Assembly: GCF_965218685.1 (NCBI RefSeq)
Contig: NZ_OZ244657.1
Coordinates: 1,240,001 to 1,304,000, forward strand
DNA: 64,000 bases
From: Thalassobius sp965218685
Lineage (GTDB): Bacteria; Pseudomonadota; Alphaproteobacteria; Rhodobacterales; Rhodobacteraceae
Reading direction: 5' to 3'
The notes under the pieces were generated by a model that was not told the origin of the DNA, ran no database searches, and saw only the letters and a list, made by a program, of their open reading frames with translations. Of the stretch, positions 1 through 7,586 are shown piece by piece. How positions within the stretch are numbered: position 1 is the stretch's first letter; the number at the start of each line of letters is the position of its first letter. The position numbers and the translations under genes are program-made.

Positions 1-2
1 AA

Positions 3-1190
3 GACCGCCGCATTCCTTGTGGTGAACATGCCGGCGAGCCCGCCTGGCAAGAGGTTCCCGGTGAATACCGCAACCTGATGAAGCGCCTGATCGTCATCCA
101 AGGCGATACCGAGCCGGGCTCGGTCGAGCAGCAGCGTTTCCTGGGGCTGACCGCGCCGTCGCTGTACGACATGCGCAACCTGTTCCAGGTTAACGTCGAA
201 GAAGGCCGCCACCTGTGGGCGATGGTCTATCTGCTGCAGAAATACTTCGGCAAAGACGGTCGCGAAGAGGCCGATGACCTGCTGATCCGCTCGTCCGGGT
301 CCGAAGAAGCCCCCCGTATGCTGGGTGCCTTCAACGAGGAAACCCCGGATTGGCTGTCATTCTTCATGTTCACCTACTTCACTGACCGTGACGGCAAGAT
401 GCAGCTGGAATCGCTGGCTCAGTCGGGCTTTGACCCGCTGTCGCGCACCTGCCGCTTCATGCTGACCGAAGAAGCGCACCACATGTTTGTTGGGGAAACC
501 GGCGTGGGCCGGACCATCCAGCGCACCTGTGAAGTGATGAACGAAAACGGCATCACCGACCCCTATGACATCGACAAGATTCGTGATCTGGGCGTCATTG
601 ATCTGCCGACCATCCAGAAAAAGCTGAACCTTCACTACACGCTTTCGCTGGACCTGTTCGGCCAAGAGGTCTCGACCAATGCAGCGAATGCTTTCAATGC
701 GGGCATCAAGGGCCGCTATATGGAGAACCGGATCGACGATGATCACAAGCTGACCAACGACACTTATCCTGTCTGGGACATGGTCGACGGCAAGCTGGTG
801 CGTCACGAGGTGCCCGCCCTGACGGCAATCAACATGCGCCTGCGTGACGACTATACCCGTGACGCTGCTGGTGGTGTGGGCCGTTGGAACAAGATCATCG
901 AAAAAGCTGGTGTCGAATTCGAAATGAAGCTGCCTCACGAAAGCTTCAACCGCAAAATTGGTGTGTTCTCGGGTCATAACTTCGACCCCGAAGGCAACCT
1001 GCTGACCGGAGCCGAATACGACAAGGGCCTGACCGAATGGTTGCCAACTCATGCGGATGGTGACTTTATCCAGTCCTTGATGAAGCCTGTGACCGAACCC
1101 GGTAAATATGCCAGCTGGATCAGCCCGCCGAAGGTGGGGATCGACAATAAACCTGGTGATTTCGAGTACGTCAAACTCCACATGGCGTAA
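3..1190 (+). CDS. boxB: Benzoyl-CoA 2,3-epoxidase subunit BoxB (5' partial)
   Basis: Oxygenase component of the aerobic benzoyl-CoA (box) pathway: a diiron enzyme that epoxidises benzoyl-CoA to 2,3-epoxybenzoyl-CoA with electrons from BoxA. The window edge cuts the gene. The frame is open from base 3, and the 25 codons before the first internal ATG (78) encode conserved BoxB sequence (RIPCGEHAGEPAW), so that ATG is not the start. About 395 residues are present of roughly 475, so some 80 are missing. A diiron-type EExxH motif (TEEAHH) is encoded at 468-482. It heads the visible part of a box cluster followed by a tiny Cys-rich ORF and boxA. Assignment rests on recognised family sequence and the adjacent boxA. 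Confidence 0.95.
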   Translation, partial: DRRIPCGEHAGEPAWQEVPGEYRNLMKRLIVIQGDTEPGSVEQQRFLGLTAPSLYDMRNLFQVNVEEGRHLWAMVYLLQKYFGKDGREEADDLLIRSSGSEEAPRMLGAFNEETPDWLSFFMFTYFTDRDGKMQLESLAQSGFDPLSRTCRFMLTEEAHHMFVGETGVGRTIQRTCEVMNENGITDPYDIDKIRDLGVIDLPTIQKKLNLHYTLSLDLFGQEVSTNAANAFNAGIKGRYMENRIDDDHKLTNDTYPVWDMVDGKLVRHEVPALTAINMRLRDDYTRDAAGGVGRWNKIIEKAGVEFEMKLPHESFNRKIGVFSGHNFDPEGNLLTGAEYDKGLTEWLPTHADGDFIQSLMKPVTEPGKYASWISPPKVGIDNKPGDFEYVKLHMA

Positions 1191-1271
1191 TCGAAACAAG
1201 CGGCCGGGGCGATGCACCCGCCCCGGCCTGCGACCAGCCCCATTGGCCGGTCAATCAAGGGAGGAAAAACA

Positions 1272-1436
1272 ATGGAAGTCGAACGTCAGATCGCAAACGC
1301 ACCCAAGACGACCGCAGTGGGCACCGCCGTGTCCGCGCTGGAAGGAAAATGCGTCGGTTGCACCAACTGCCGCGGCCTGTGTCAGGCCCTGATCGAAATG
1401 ATGACCTTTCCCGAGGTGGTCCTGAACCGCTCGTAA
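1272..1436 (+). CDS. Small Cys-rich protein between boxB and boxA
   Basis: A 54-residue ORF in the 294 bp between boxB and boxA. ATG at 1272 follows a good ribosome site (GGGAGG at 1259-1264). The upstream in-frame ATG at 1212 has no such site. The product is MEVERQIANAPKTTAVG..., with a central cluster CVGCTNCRGLC giving Cys at residues 27, 30, 33 and 37 (CX2CX2CX3C), the spacing of one [4Fe-4S] ferredoxin motif. No Pro follows the last Cys and there is no second motif, signal peptide or membrane segment. I do not recognise a named family. Its position suggests a small electron-transfer, cluster-assembly or metal-binding accessory of BoxAB; this is inference. Confidence 0.7.
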   Translation: MEVERQIANAPKTTAVGTAVSALEGKCVGCTNCRGLCQALIEMMTFPEVVLNRS

Positions 1437-1484
1437 GGCCCTTTCCATCACGAACTCCAACTGCGCGAACTTGGATACAGAAAA

Positions 1485-2672
1485 ATGAACAAGCCGATCA
1501 AACAGCACCTGATCGACCCCGAGATTTGCATCCGCTGCTACACCTGCGAGATGACTTGCCCGGTCGAAGCCATCGTTCATGACGACAATAACGTCGTCGT
1601 AGATGCAGAGAAATGTAATTACTGCATGGACTGTATTCCGGTTTGTCCCACCGGCTCTATCGACGAATGGCGCGTTGTGGCCCAGCCTTACTCGGTTGAG
1701 GAACAATGCGAATGGATAGAGCTGCCCGAGCAACAAGAAATCACCCAAAGCGAAGCTGCCGGCGGCATGGAAGCGCTGGACGAAAGCATGGCCGCCCTTT
1801 TGGCCGAGGCGCATGCGGGTGCTGGTGGCAAGGCGACCGCCCCCAAGTCCGCCGCCAAGCCCACTGTGAACATGTACAATCTGGCCAAGCCGATCGTCGC
1901 CACGGTTCAGGGTAACTATCGCTTGACCGAGGACGGATCGGACAGCGATATCCGCCACATCATTCTCAGCTTCGAAGACACATTCCCCGTTCTTGAAGGT
2001 CAAAGCATCGGCATTCTTCCTCCGGGTCAGGACGCGGATGGAAACGCGCATCTGCCGCGGCTTTATTCGGTGTCCAGCCCCCGCGATGGCGAGCGTCCGA
2101 ATTATGGCAATGTCTCGTTAACCGTGAAGCGCGAGGAAAAGGGCCTGTGCTCGAACTATGTCTGTGACCTGAAGGCGGGCGACAAAGTCAATGTGACCGG
2201 CCCGTTTGGCGCGACCTTCCTGATGCCTGATGATCCGCAGGCGCGTCTGCTGATGATCTGCACGGGCACCGGCTCGGCGCCGATGCGGGCGTTCACCATG
2301 CGCCGACAGCGTACAGTGGGGGCTAAATCCGGGGGCATGACCATGTTCTTCGGCGCCCGGTCGCCTGATAGTCTGCCGTATTTCGGCCCGCTGAATAAAG
2401 TGCCCGAGGCGCTGCTGAAAACGCACATGGTCTTTAGCCGACTGCCCGATCAGCCCAAGGAATACGTGCAGGACCGACTGGCAGCCGAAGAGGACGCCGT
2501 GGCCGAGATGCTGGCAGACCCCAACACGCATATCTACATCTGCGGTCTGCGCGGCATGGAAGAGGGCGTTGAAAAAGCCTTTACCAACATCGCGGAAAGC
2601 ATTGGTACTCAGTGGGTTGCCCTGCGCGACACGATGCGCGAAGAAGGCAGATATCACGTCGAGACCTACTGA
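1485..2672 (+). CDS. boxA: Benzoyl-CoA epoxidase reductase component BoxA
   Basis: NADPH-dependent reductase that feeds electrons to BoxB. The 395-residue protein starts with two ferredoxin-type [4Fe-4S] motifs (CIRCYTCEMTCP near residue 15 and CNYCMDCIPVCP near residue 45). An Ala/Lys-rich linker (about 85-130) follows, then a ferredoxin-NADP+ reductase-like FAD/NAD module with RLYSVSS (FAD), GTGSAPMRAF and a C-terminal YHVETY, as in FNR-type enzymes. The order Fer4-FAD-NADP is the BoxA arrangement. It lies 48 bp after the small Cys-rich ORF and almost abuts the thioesterase gene (2 bp), so co-transcription is likely. Confidence 0.95.
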   Translation: MNKPIKQHLIDPEICIRCYTCEMTCPVEAIVHDDNNVVVDAEKCNYCMDCIPVCPTGSIDEWRVVAQPYSVEEQCEWIELPEQQEITQSEAAGGMEALDESMAALLAEAHAGAGGKATAPKSAAKPTVNMYNLAKPIVATVQGNYRLTEDGSDSDIRHIILSFEDTFPVLEGQSIGILPPGQDADGNAHLPRLYSVSSPRDGERPNYGNVSLTVKREEKGLCSNYVCDLKAGDKVNVTGPFGATFLMPDDPQARLLMICTGTGSAPMRAFTMRRQRTVGAKSGGMTMFFGARSPDSLPYFGPLNKVPEALLKTHMVFSRLPDQPKEYVQDRLAAEEDAVAEMLADPNTHIYICGLRGMEEGVEKAFTNIAESIGTQWVALRDTMREEGRYHVETY

Positions 2673-2674
2673 AT

Positions 2675-3115
2675 ATGCCTGACCAAAATCCGCACTTCGT
2701 CCACGAGATCCGCGTAACCTGGGGCGATTGTGACCCGGCCAAGATCGCCTATACCGCGCGCCTGCCTTGGTTCGCTCTGGATGCGATCAATGCCTGGTGG
2801 GAAGAGCACCTTGGCGGCGACGGCTGGTTCCAGATGGAGCTGGACCGCGACGTCGGTACGCCTTTCGTGCACATGAGCCTGGATTTCATGTCTCCGGTCA
2901 CGCCGCGGCACCGATTGAAGTGCCAGGTGGACCCTGTGAAGCTGGGTGAAACCTCGATTGCGTTCCGGGTCATTGCCCGCCAGAACGGAATCGAGTGTTT
3001 CGTGGGTAAATTCGTCTGCGTCTTCACCGTAGCCTCGGAATTCCGCAAGCGAAAAGCCCCGGTCGAGATCGTCGAAATCGTCACGCCCCTGCTGGTCGAC
3101 GCGGAATCGGCTTAA
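2675..3115 (+). CDS. Hotdog acyl-CoA thioesterase of the box cluster (4HBT type)
   Basis: A 146-residue hotdog-fold thioesterase of the 4-hydroxybenzoyl-CoA thioesterase family. The N-terminal WGDCDPAKIAYTAR motif carries the family Asp near residue 20. ATG at 2675 lies 2 bp after the boxA stop, which indicates translational coupling; an upstream in-frame ATG at 2612 lies inside boxA and is rejected. Box clusters commonly carry such an enzyme, thought to hydrolyse excess benzoyl-CoA or dead-end CoA thioesters and so recover CoA. The exact substrate cannot be read from the sequence. Confidence 0.88.
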   Translation: MPDQNPHFVHEIRVTWGDCDPAKIAYTARLPWFALDAINAWWEEHLGGDGWFQMELDRDVGTPFVHMSLDFMSPVTPRHRLKCQVDPVKLGETSIAFRVIARQNGIECFVGKFVCVFTVASEFRKRKAPVEIVEIVTPLLVDAESA

Positions 3116-3140
3116 CCCCTTGCGGCTTGTCAAAATAATT

Positions 3141-3204
3141 TGCACAACGGCCTGATTACACGCTAACGTGTGAACTATAGTGCATAGCTTTTGTGCATTT
3201 TGCG
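3141..3204. promoter_or_regulatory. Probable BoxR operator region (TGCA repeats)
   Basis: The 113-bp gap before boxR has three TGCA tetramers at 3141, 3181 and 3194 (plus TGCG at 3201) and a perfect inverted repeat ACACG-CTAA-CGTGT at 3158-3171. From memory of the family, BzdR/BoxR regulators bind repeats containing TGCA. Because the box genes end at 3115, the site probably serves autoregulation of boxR and the downstream dehydrogenase. No convincing -35/-10 pair was fixed here. Confidence 0.55.
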
Positions 3205-3228
3205 CTATTCCGCATAAGGCAAGGACGA

Positions 3229-4146
3229 ATGGGCGAAATTACGAACTTCCGGGGGGAATCCACCCCCAGCGAATCCCGCTCTTTGGGCGAGGATGAGGTT
3301 CAAAGCCTGATCGTCCGCGTGGGCGAACGTGTGCGTAAGGCGCGCGAGCGCAAAGGAATTCCGCGTCGGGTTCTTTCCGAAAACTCGGGGGTTTCGCCGC
3401 GCTATCTGGCGCAGCTTGAGGCCGGCGAGGGCAATATCTCGATCGGGCTGCTGCAGCGGGTTGCTATCGCACTGGATCATCGCATCGAATGGCTGATGAC
3501 CGAGGACGACCCGTGGAACTCTGAGGCGCTGCATGTGGCGGACCTGTTTCGCTCGGCCAATACCGATACCCGCCAAAGGGTAATGCAGCTGCTGCGCCCT
3601 GAAAGCGCGCAGGAAATGCGGGCGCATCGTATCTGCCTGATCGGCCTGCGCGGCGCCGGGAAATCCACCTTGGGTCAACGCGCGGGCGACACTCTGGGTA
3701 TTCCCTTCGTCGAGCTGAATCGCGAGATCGAGGAACAGTCTGGCATGCCCGTGAACGAGGTCATGGCGCTGTACGGCCAGGAAGGATACCGCAAGCTGGA
3801 GGCGCAGGCCGTCAGCCGCGTGGTGCAAACCCACGACACGATGATTTTGGCCGTCGCGGGCGGGATCGTGGCCGCGCCGGACACGTACACGACGCTGCTG
3901 AACCGGTTTCACACGGTTTGGGTCAAAGCCTCGCCTTCTGAGCATATGGAGCGCGTGCAGGCCCAGGGCGACACCCGCCCCATGGCAGGCAATCCCGAAG
4001 CCATGCAAGAGCTGAAGGCCATCCTGACCAGCCGTGAAGCGCTGTATGAAAAGGCTCAGGTCAGTCTGGACACCACCGACAAAAGCTTCGAACAGTCGTT
4101 GCAGGAATTGCTGGACCTGATTCAGGATCAGAAGTTCCTGGGCTAA
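3229..4146 (+). CDS. boxR: Benzoyl-CoA-responsive regulator BoxR (HTH plus shikimate-kinase-like domain)
   Basis: A 305-residue repressor-type regulator of benzoate catabolism. An N-terminal XRE-type helix-turn-helix (about 27-90, RVLSENSGVSPRYLAQLEAG) is fused to a shikimate-kinase-like P-loop domain (Walker A GLRGAGKST at 139-147). This combination defines BoxR/BzdR, where the kinase fold senses benzoyl-CoA rather than phosphorylating shikimate. ATG 3229 is chosen because AAGGA precedes it closely; the in-frame start at 3193 would overlap the putative operator. It is followed after 18 bp by a dehydrogenase-like gene, probably in one transcript. Confidence 0.92.
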   Translation: MGEITNFRGESTPSESRSLGEDEVQSLIVRVGERVRKARERKGIPRRVLSENSGVSPRYLAQLEAGEGNISIGLLQRVAIALDHRIEWLMTEDDPWNSEALHVADLFRSANTDTRQRVMQLLRPESAQEMRAHRICLIGLRGAGKSTLGQRAGDTLGIPFVELNREIEEQSGMPVNEVMALYGQEGYRKLEAQAVSRVVQTHDTMILAVAGGIVAAPDTYTTLLNRFHTVWVKASPSEHMERVQAQGDTRPMAGNPEAMQELKAILTSREALYEKAQVSLDTTDKSFEQSLQELLDLIQDQKFLG

Positions 4147-4164
4147 GGCGCGGGGCCTTTGGCA

Positions 4165-5397
4165 ATGCGCATTCCCCAGTTATCTGAATTACCGGCCGAC
4201 CAGCGCGCGCAGGCGCGTGACTATGCGCAGAGTTTGGTGGCGCAGGTATCATCGGGTGCCGCTGTCCCGGTCGTCGGCGTGCTTGGCGGCGCAGCTGCGG
4301 GTTTGGGTGTCGCGCTGGCCTTAGCGCGTTCTGGCAGTGCGGTGATCTATCTTGAGGATGACGCCAGCAGCCTTGAGCGCGCGCAGTTCTACTTGTCCAA
4401 GATGCTGCCCGGACGCACGGTGCCCCCGGGGCTAAGCTTTTCCTATGACATTGGCGACGTCGCGCAATGCGACGTGCTGCTGGATATGGAGACTGACACC
4501 CAGCGCGAAAAGCAGGCCAGGCTTGCCCGGCTAGAGGCTCTGATCGGGGCGTCGACATTGGTGATAACCAATCTGTCGGGCGCGCATTTGTCGGCGCTTG
4601 CTGCGCAGATGCGGGTGCCAGGCCGCTTGCTGGGCGCGCAGATGTATTTCCCCATGGCCCAGGGTGATGTGGCCGAACTGGCCCGACATCCTGGCACCTC
4701 TGGGGCGGCCCTGCAGCGCGCGACAGACCTGCTGCGCCAACTGGGAAGGCAACCGGTGCTTTGCGGAACCGCTGATTTCCTAAGCGAACGCTTGCAGATG
4801 CGCATGCTTGAGGCCGCGGATACATTGCTGATGGACGGCGCCACCCTGTGGGAAATCGACGAAGCGCTTGAAGCGTTTGGCTATGCCATGGGGCTGTACG
4901 AGGCGCAGGATCTGATCGGGACCGACGTAGCCTATGCCATACGTAAGCGTACAGATCGGCAGCCAGGGCGCCGTTACATCCCCATCGCCGACCGCGCCGT
5001 GGAAGAGGGGCGTTTGGGCAAAAAAGCCAGCGTTGGTTGGTATCGCTACCCGGGCGGCGAGGGCAAGGTGATTGACCCTCTGGTCGAGGACCTTTGCCGT
5101 GAAGAGGCGCATTTTGCGGGCGTCACCCCCCGGCATTTCACGGAGGATGACCTGCGCGAACGCGTGCTTCTGGCCCTGCTGAACGAGGCCGCATGGGCCC
5201 ACACAGAAGGTTGCCAGCCGCGCGATATTGATCTGATAGCCGTGCAAGCCCTTGGGTTTCCCCGGGATCTGGGTGGGCCGATTTATTTTGCGCAAATTCT
5301 GGGGGCCGGGGTGATCGCGCAGGCGCTGCAGTCGCTTGCGCAAGAGGACGCCGTCGTGTGGCAGCCTGCCCCGATGTTCAGGCTTGCCGGGGGCTAG
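4165..5397 (+). CDS. Degenerate 3-hydroxyacyl-CoA dehydrogenase-like protein
   Basis: A 410-residue protein with the layout of 3-hydroxyacyl-CoA dehydrogenase: a Rossmann domain (about 35-210) and two helical C-terminal domains (about 211-300 and 320-405). In the box pathway such an enzyme would oxidise 3-hydroxyadipyl-CoA. Key residues differ: the NAD loop GxGxxG reads GGAAAG (residues 41-46, second Gly to Ala), and the family HFFNP segment reads QMYFP (159-163), placing Gln where the catalytic His normally sits. The frame is intact, so this is not a pseudogene. ATG 4165 is preferred to TTG 4159. It may be a divergent enzyme or a non-catalytic CoA-binding protein. Confidence 0.75.
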   Translation: MRIPQLSELPADQRAQARDYAQSLVAQVSSGAAVPVVGVLGGAAAGLGVALALARSGSAVIYLEDDASSLERAQFYLSKMLPGRTVPPGLSFSYDIGDVAQCDVLLDMETDTQREKQARLARLEALIGASTLVITNLSGAHLSALAAQMRVPGRLLGAQMYFPMAQGDVAELARHPGTSGAALQRATDLLRQLGRQPVLCGTADFLSERLQMRMLEAADTLLMDGATLWEIDEALEAFGYAMGLYEAQDLIGTDVAYAIRKRTDRQPGRRYIPIADRAVEEGRLGKKASVGWYRYPGGEGKVIDPLVEDLCREEAHFAGVTPRHFTEDDLRERVLLALLNEAAWAHTEGCQPRDIDLIAVQALGFPRDLGGPIYFAQILGAGVIAQALQSLAQEDAVVWQPAPMFRLAGG

Positions 5398-5406
5398 GGT
5401 GCGATC

Positions 5407-6123
5407 TCAGCTATCCGCCGAGCGGTCGCGTCGGTTCCAGGCGTGCGCGGCGGTGCTTTCGATCTCCAGACCCTCGGGCAGCGACACAGCATAGCCCTGA
5501 TCGACCACGCGCTTCATCTCGCGCATGATCGCGGGGTCATGTTCTGCAAAATCACGGGCCATCTGCAGTGCGGCGTTAAGCAGACCGGCAGGGGGAACGA
5601 CCGAGGCGACCAGCCCCCAATCCAACGCGGTCTTGGCGTCGATCCTTTTGCAGCTGAAATGCATCTGTTTGGCCCGTGCCAGGCCGATGATTCGCGACAG
5701 GCGCTGGGTTAATCCCCACCCTGGCAGTGCGCCAATCTTGGCATGGGTATCGGCAAAGCTGGCAGTTTCCGAGGCCAGAATCAGATCGCACCCTAACGCC
5801 AGCTCTAACCCGCCGGTAATGGCATAGCCGTTGATCGCGGCGATGACCGGGCAGGGGCACTCGGCAAGGGCCTGCATTGGGCTGGCAGGAGCGGGTGCGC
5901 CAGCCTCGGCGGGCCCCTCTTTCATGTCCATGCCAACGCAAAATGCACGGTCCCCTGCAGCCGTCAGAATGATGACGCGGCTTTCGGATTGCGCAAGGCG
6001 AATGGCCTTGGCCAGCTCGGAACGCATCTGGCGGGACAGCGCGTTCAGTGCCTCGGGGCGGTTCAGGGTGATAATGGTGATCCCGTCGTTTGAATCGTAA
6101 AGGATCGTCTCGAATGGCGGCAT
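5407..6123 (-). CDS. Enoyl-CoA hydratase/isomerase family protein
   Basis: Crotonase-fold protein of 238 residues with typical AFCVGMDMKE and AINGYAITGGLELALGCDL oxyanion-hole segments and a conserved C-terminal trimerisation helix. Members add water to, or isomerise, 2-enoyl-CoA thioesters. ATG at 6123 follows CAGGAG; an upstream in-frame extension to 6201 has no such site. It is convergent with the degenerate dehydrogenase 9 bp away, so it is not in the box operon, though it could act in the same downstream beta-oxidation of dehydroadipyl-CoA. Glu is present in the GGLELA segment, but the exact reaction cannot be assigned. Confidence 0.88.
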   Translation of the reverse strand: MPPFETILYDSNDGITIITLNRPEALNALSRQMRSELAKAIRLAQSESRVIILTAAGDRAFCVGMDMKEGPAEAGAPAPASPMQALAECPCPVIAAINGYAITGGLELALGCDLILASETASFADTHAKIGALPGWGLTQRLSRIIGLARAKQMHFSCKRIDAKTALDWGLVASVVPPAGLLNAALQMARDFAEHDPAIMREMKRVVDQGYAVSLPEGLEIESTAAHAWNRRDRSADS

Positions 6124-6251
6124 GGCTGGCTCCTGCTGTTGAGACAGCAAATCGCCTTGGGGCACACGTGTCAAACCGGTTTGCACAGCATGCCTGTGCA
6201 CGGGCTGATGCCGCGAGAGAAAAACACTGTGTTGGCTTCAAAGGGAAGATT

Positions 6252-6327
6252 TGGTGGAGCCTAGCGGGATCGAACCGCTGACCTCCTGCATGCCATGCAG
6301 GCGCTCTCCCAGCTGAGCTAAGGCCCC
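6252..6327 (-). tRNA. tRNA-Ala (GGC anticodon)
   Basis: The reverse strand folds into a complete tRNA of 76 nt including an encoded CCA. The acceptor GGGGCCT pairs with AGGCTCC, the D-arm contains AGCTCAGCTGGGAGAGC, the anticodon stem CCTGC/GCAGG encloses the loop ATGGCAT with anticodon GGC, and the T-arm contains GGTTCGATCCC. The anticodon reads GCC/GCU alanine codons. Confidence 0.96.
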
Positions 6328-6333
6328 AAACTT

Positions 6334-6388
6334 CCAGACTGTTCCAGTCTGTGCGCCGCTATCTATGGGAAGCCGGGGGCGGGATCAA
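6334..6388 (-). promoter_or_regulatory. Promoter and leader hairpin of tRNA-Ala
   Basis: On the reverse strand TTGATC (6388-6383) and TAGATA (6365-6360) are separated by exactly 17 bp, a good housekeeping promoter. The predicted start lies near 6353, about 26 nt before the mature tRNA. The leader holds a 7-bp inverted repeat CAGACTG-N3-CAGTCTG (6335-6351) that could form a processing hairpin. Confidence 0.65.
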
Positions 6389-6425
6389 GCGGAAAATTCC
6401 GCCCCAGGAACTTTTTTGTGACGGC

Positions 6426-6746
6426 TCAGGACTCGTCGTCATCTGCGGCGACATCCGCCAGTTCATCCAACGAGACGTTGTCGTCATCGTCGTCATCCAG
6501 CAGATCATCTTCCAGATCCACGTCGACATCATCGTCCAGAACTTCGCTGTCCGAATCGGTCTCTGCTTCGCGCATTTTCTTGGTGGCCGCATCCTCGGCA
6601 TCGGCTGCGATCATACGGCTTTTGCCGGTTTCTACTTCCACGATCTCACCGCTATAGGGGCTGACGATCGGGTTTTTGTTCAGGTCATAGAACCGCTTGC
6701 CGGTGGTTGGGCAAACACGCTTTGTGCCCCATTCTTCCTTAGGCAT
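6426..6746 (-). CDS. FYDLN acid family protein (TIGR02300-like)
   Basis: A 106-residue protein with an N-terminal KEEWGTKRVCPTTGKRFYDL segment (the FYDLN signature) followed by an extremely acidic tail with runs of Asp and Glu (about 60-106). The family is conserved in Alphaproteobacteria and has no established function. The N-terminal CPTTGKRF region resembles a small metal- or nucleic-acid-binding knuckle with only one Cys, so zinc binding is doubtful. It is a stand-alone gene upstream of tRNA-Ala on the same strand, with its own start ATG at 6746. Confidence 0.9.
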   Translation of the reverse strand: MPKEEWGTKRVCPTTGKRFYDLNKNPIVSPYSGEIVEVETGKSRMIAADAEDAATKKMREAETDSDSEVLDDDVDVDLEDDLLDDDDDDNVSLDELADVAADDDES

Positions 6747-6862
6747 GGGTAATCCCCTTTTATTCCATTAGTCTTGTCGACGATCCGCGCCAACTGCCAT
6801 AACAGGACCCGTGTGTCAAAGGCTTTCGCGGCCTTTGAAGAATTTCGCGAACAGGAGGCGAT

Positions 6863-7555
6863 ATGGGGCAGCATGTCCTACCCGGAAAACCCCCGATTCC
6901 GCTACATCTGAGGCGGTCCGCACGGGCGCGCCGTATCTCTTTGCGGGTGTCGGGGTTGGACGGGCGTGTGGTGCTGACCCTGCCGAAGGGCGTGCCCGAA
7001 GATCAGGCGCTGGAGTTCGCCAACGAGAAGGCCGATTGGATTCGCGCTCATATCGCCGAGCAGCCCCAGATGGTGCGGGTGGAGTTGGGCGCTTGCCTGC
7101 CCGTAGACGGGCAAGAAAGGGTGATTGCGCCCGGGCCGGGGCGCCGCGTGGTTCTGCAGGGTGAACAGCTGCTGGTTCCCGGGCCCGAAGCACGGGTCGC
7201 AGCGCGGCTGCATGGGTTTCTCAAGCAGCTGGCGCGGGACCGGCTGGCCGAGGCCTCGGATCGCTATGCTCAGGTGTTGGGGCGACCCTATCGCGGTATC
7301 ACGCTGCGCGATACCCGCTCGCGCTGGGGCTCGTGTTCCTCGGCCGGGGGGCTGATGTATTCGTGGCGCCTGATTCTGGCGCCGCCGCAGGTGTTGGACT
7401 ATGTCGCCGCCCACGAGGTCTCGCATCTGGAGCATATGAACCATTCGCGTGATTTCTGGGAAACCGTCTCGCAGATTCATGGCCCCTATACGGCGCAGCG
7501 AAACTGGTTGCGACAAAACGGAGCCGAACTGCACCGCTATCGCTTTGAAGATTGA
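6863..7555 (+). CDS. YgjP-type M48 family metallopeptidase (DUF45)
   Basis: A 230-residue cytosolic zinc peptidase-like protein of the YgjP/WLM group. The zinc site HEVSHLEHMNH gives HExxH at 184-188 and a third His at 194, preceded by the family TRSRWGSCSS segment (151-160). ATG 6863 follows GGAGG. No signal peptide or membrane segment is present. The physiological substrate of these small proteases is unknown. It is the first of two same-direction genes, with a GntR regulator starting 31 bp later behind its own operator-like palindrome. Confidence 0.9.
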   Translation: MGQHVLPGKPPIPLHLRRSARARRISLRVSGLDGRVVLTLPKGVPEDQALEFANEKADWIRAHIAEQPQMVRVELGACLPVDGQERVIAPGPGRRVVLQGEQLLVPGPEARVAARLHGFLKQLARDRLAEASDRYAQVLGRPYRGITLRDTRSRWGSCSSAGGLMYSWRLILAPPQVLDYVAAHEVSHLEHMNHSRDFWETVSQIHGPYTAQRNWLRQNGAELHRYRFED

Positions 7556-7566
7556 CGTAGGCGGAT

Positions 7567-7580
7567 TTTGTGATCACAAA
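7567..7580. promoter_or_regulatory. 14-bp perfect palindrome at the gntR start
   Basis: TTTGTGATCACAAA is a perfect palindrome ending 6 bp before the start codon of the GntR-family gene. A dimeric repressor bound here would block transcription or translation initiation, suggesting autoregulation. It also resembles a CRP/FNR half-site pair (TGTGA-N0-TCACA) but lacks their 6-bp spacer. Confidence 0.5.
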
Positions 7581-7586
7581 TCGCTT

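Noticed and set aside
4165..5397. Degenerate dehydrogenase as a pseudogene
   Set aside because: No stop or frameshift, normal length and good flanking context, so altered function is more likely than decay.
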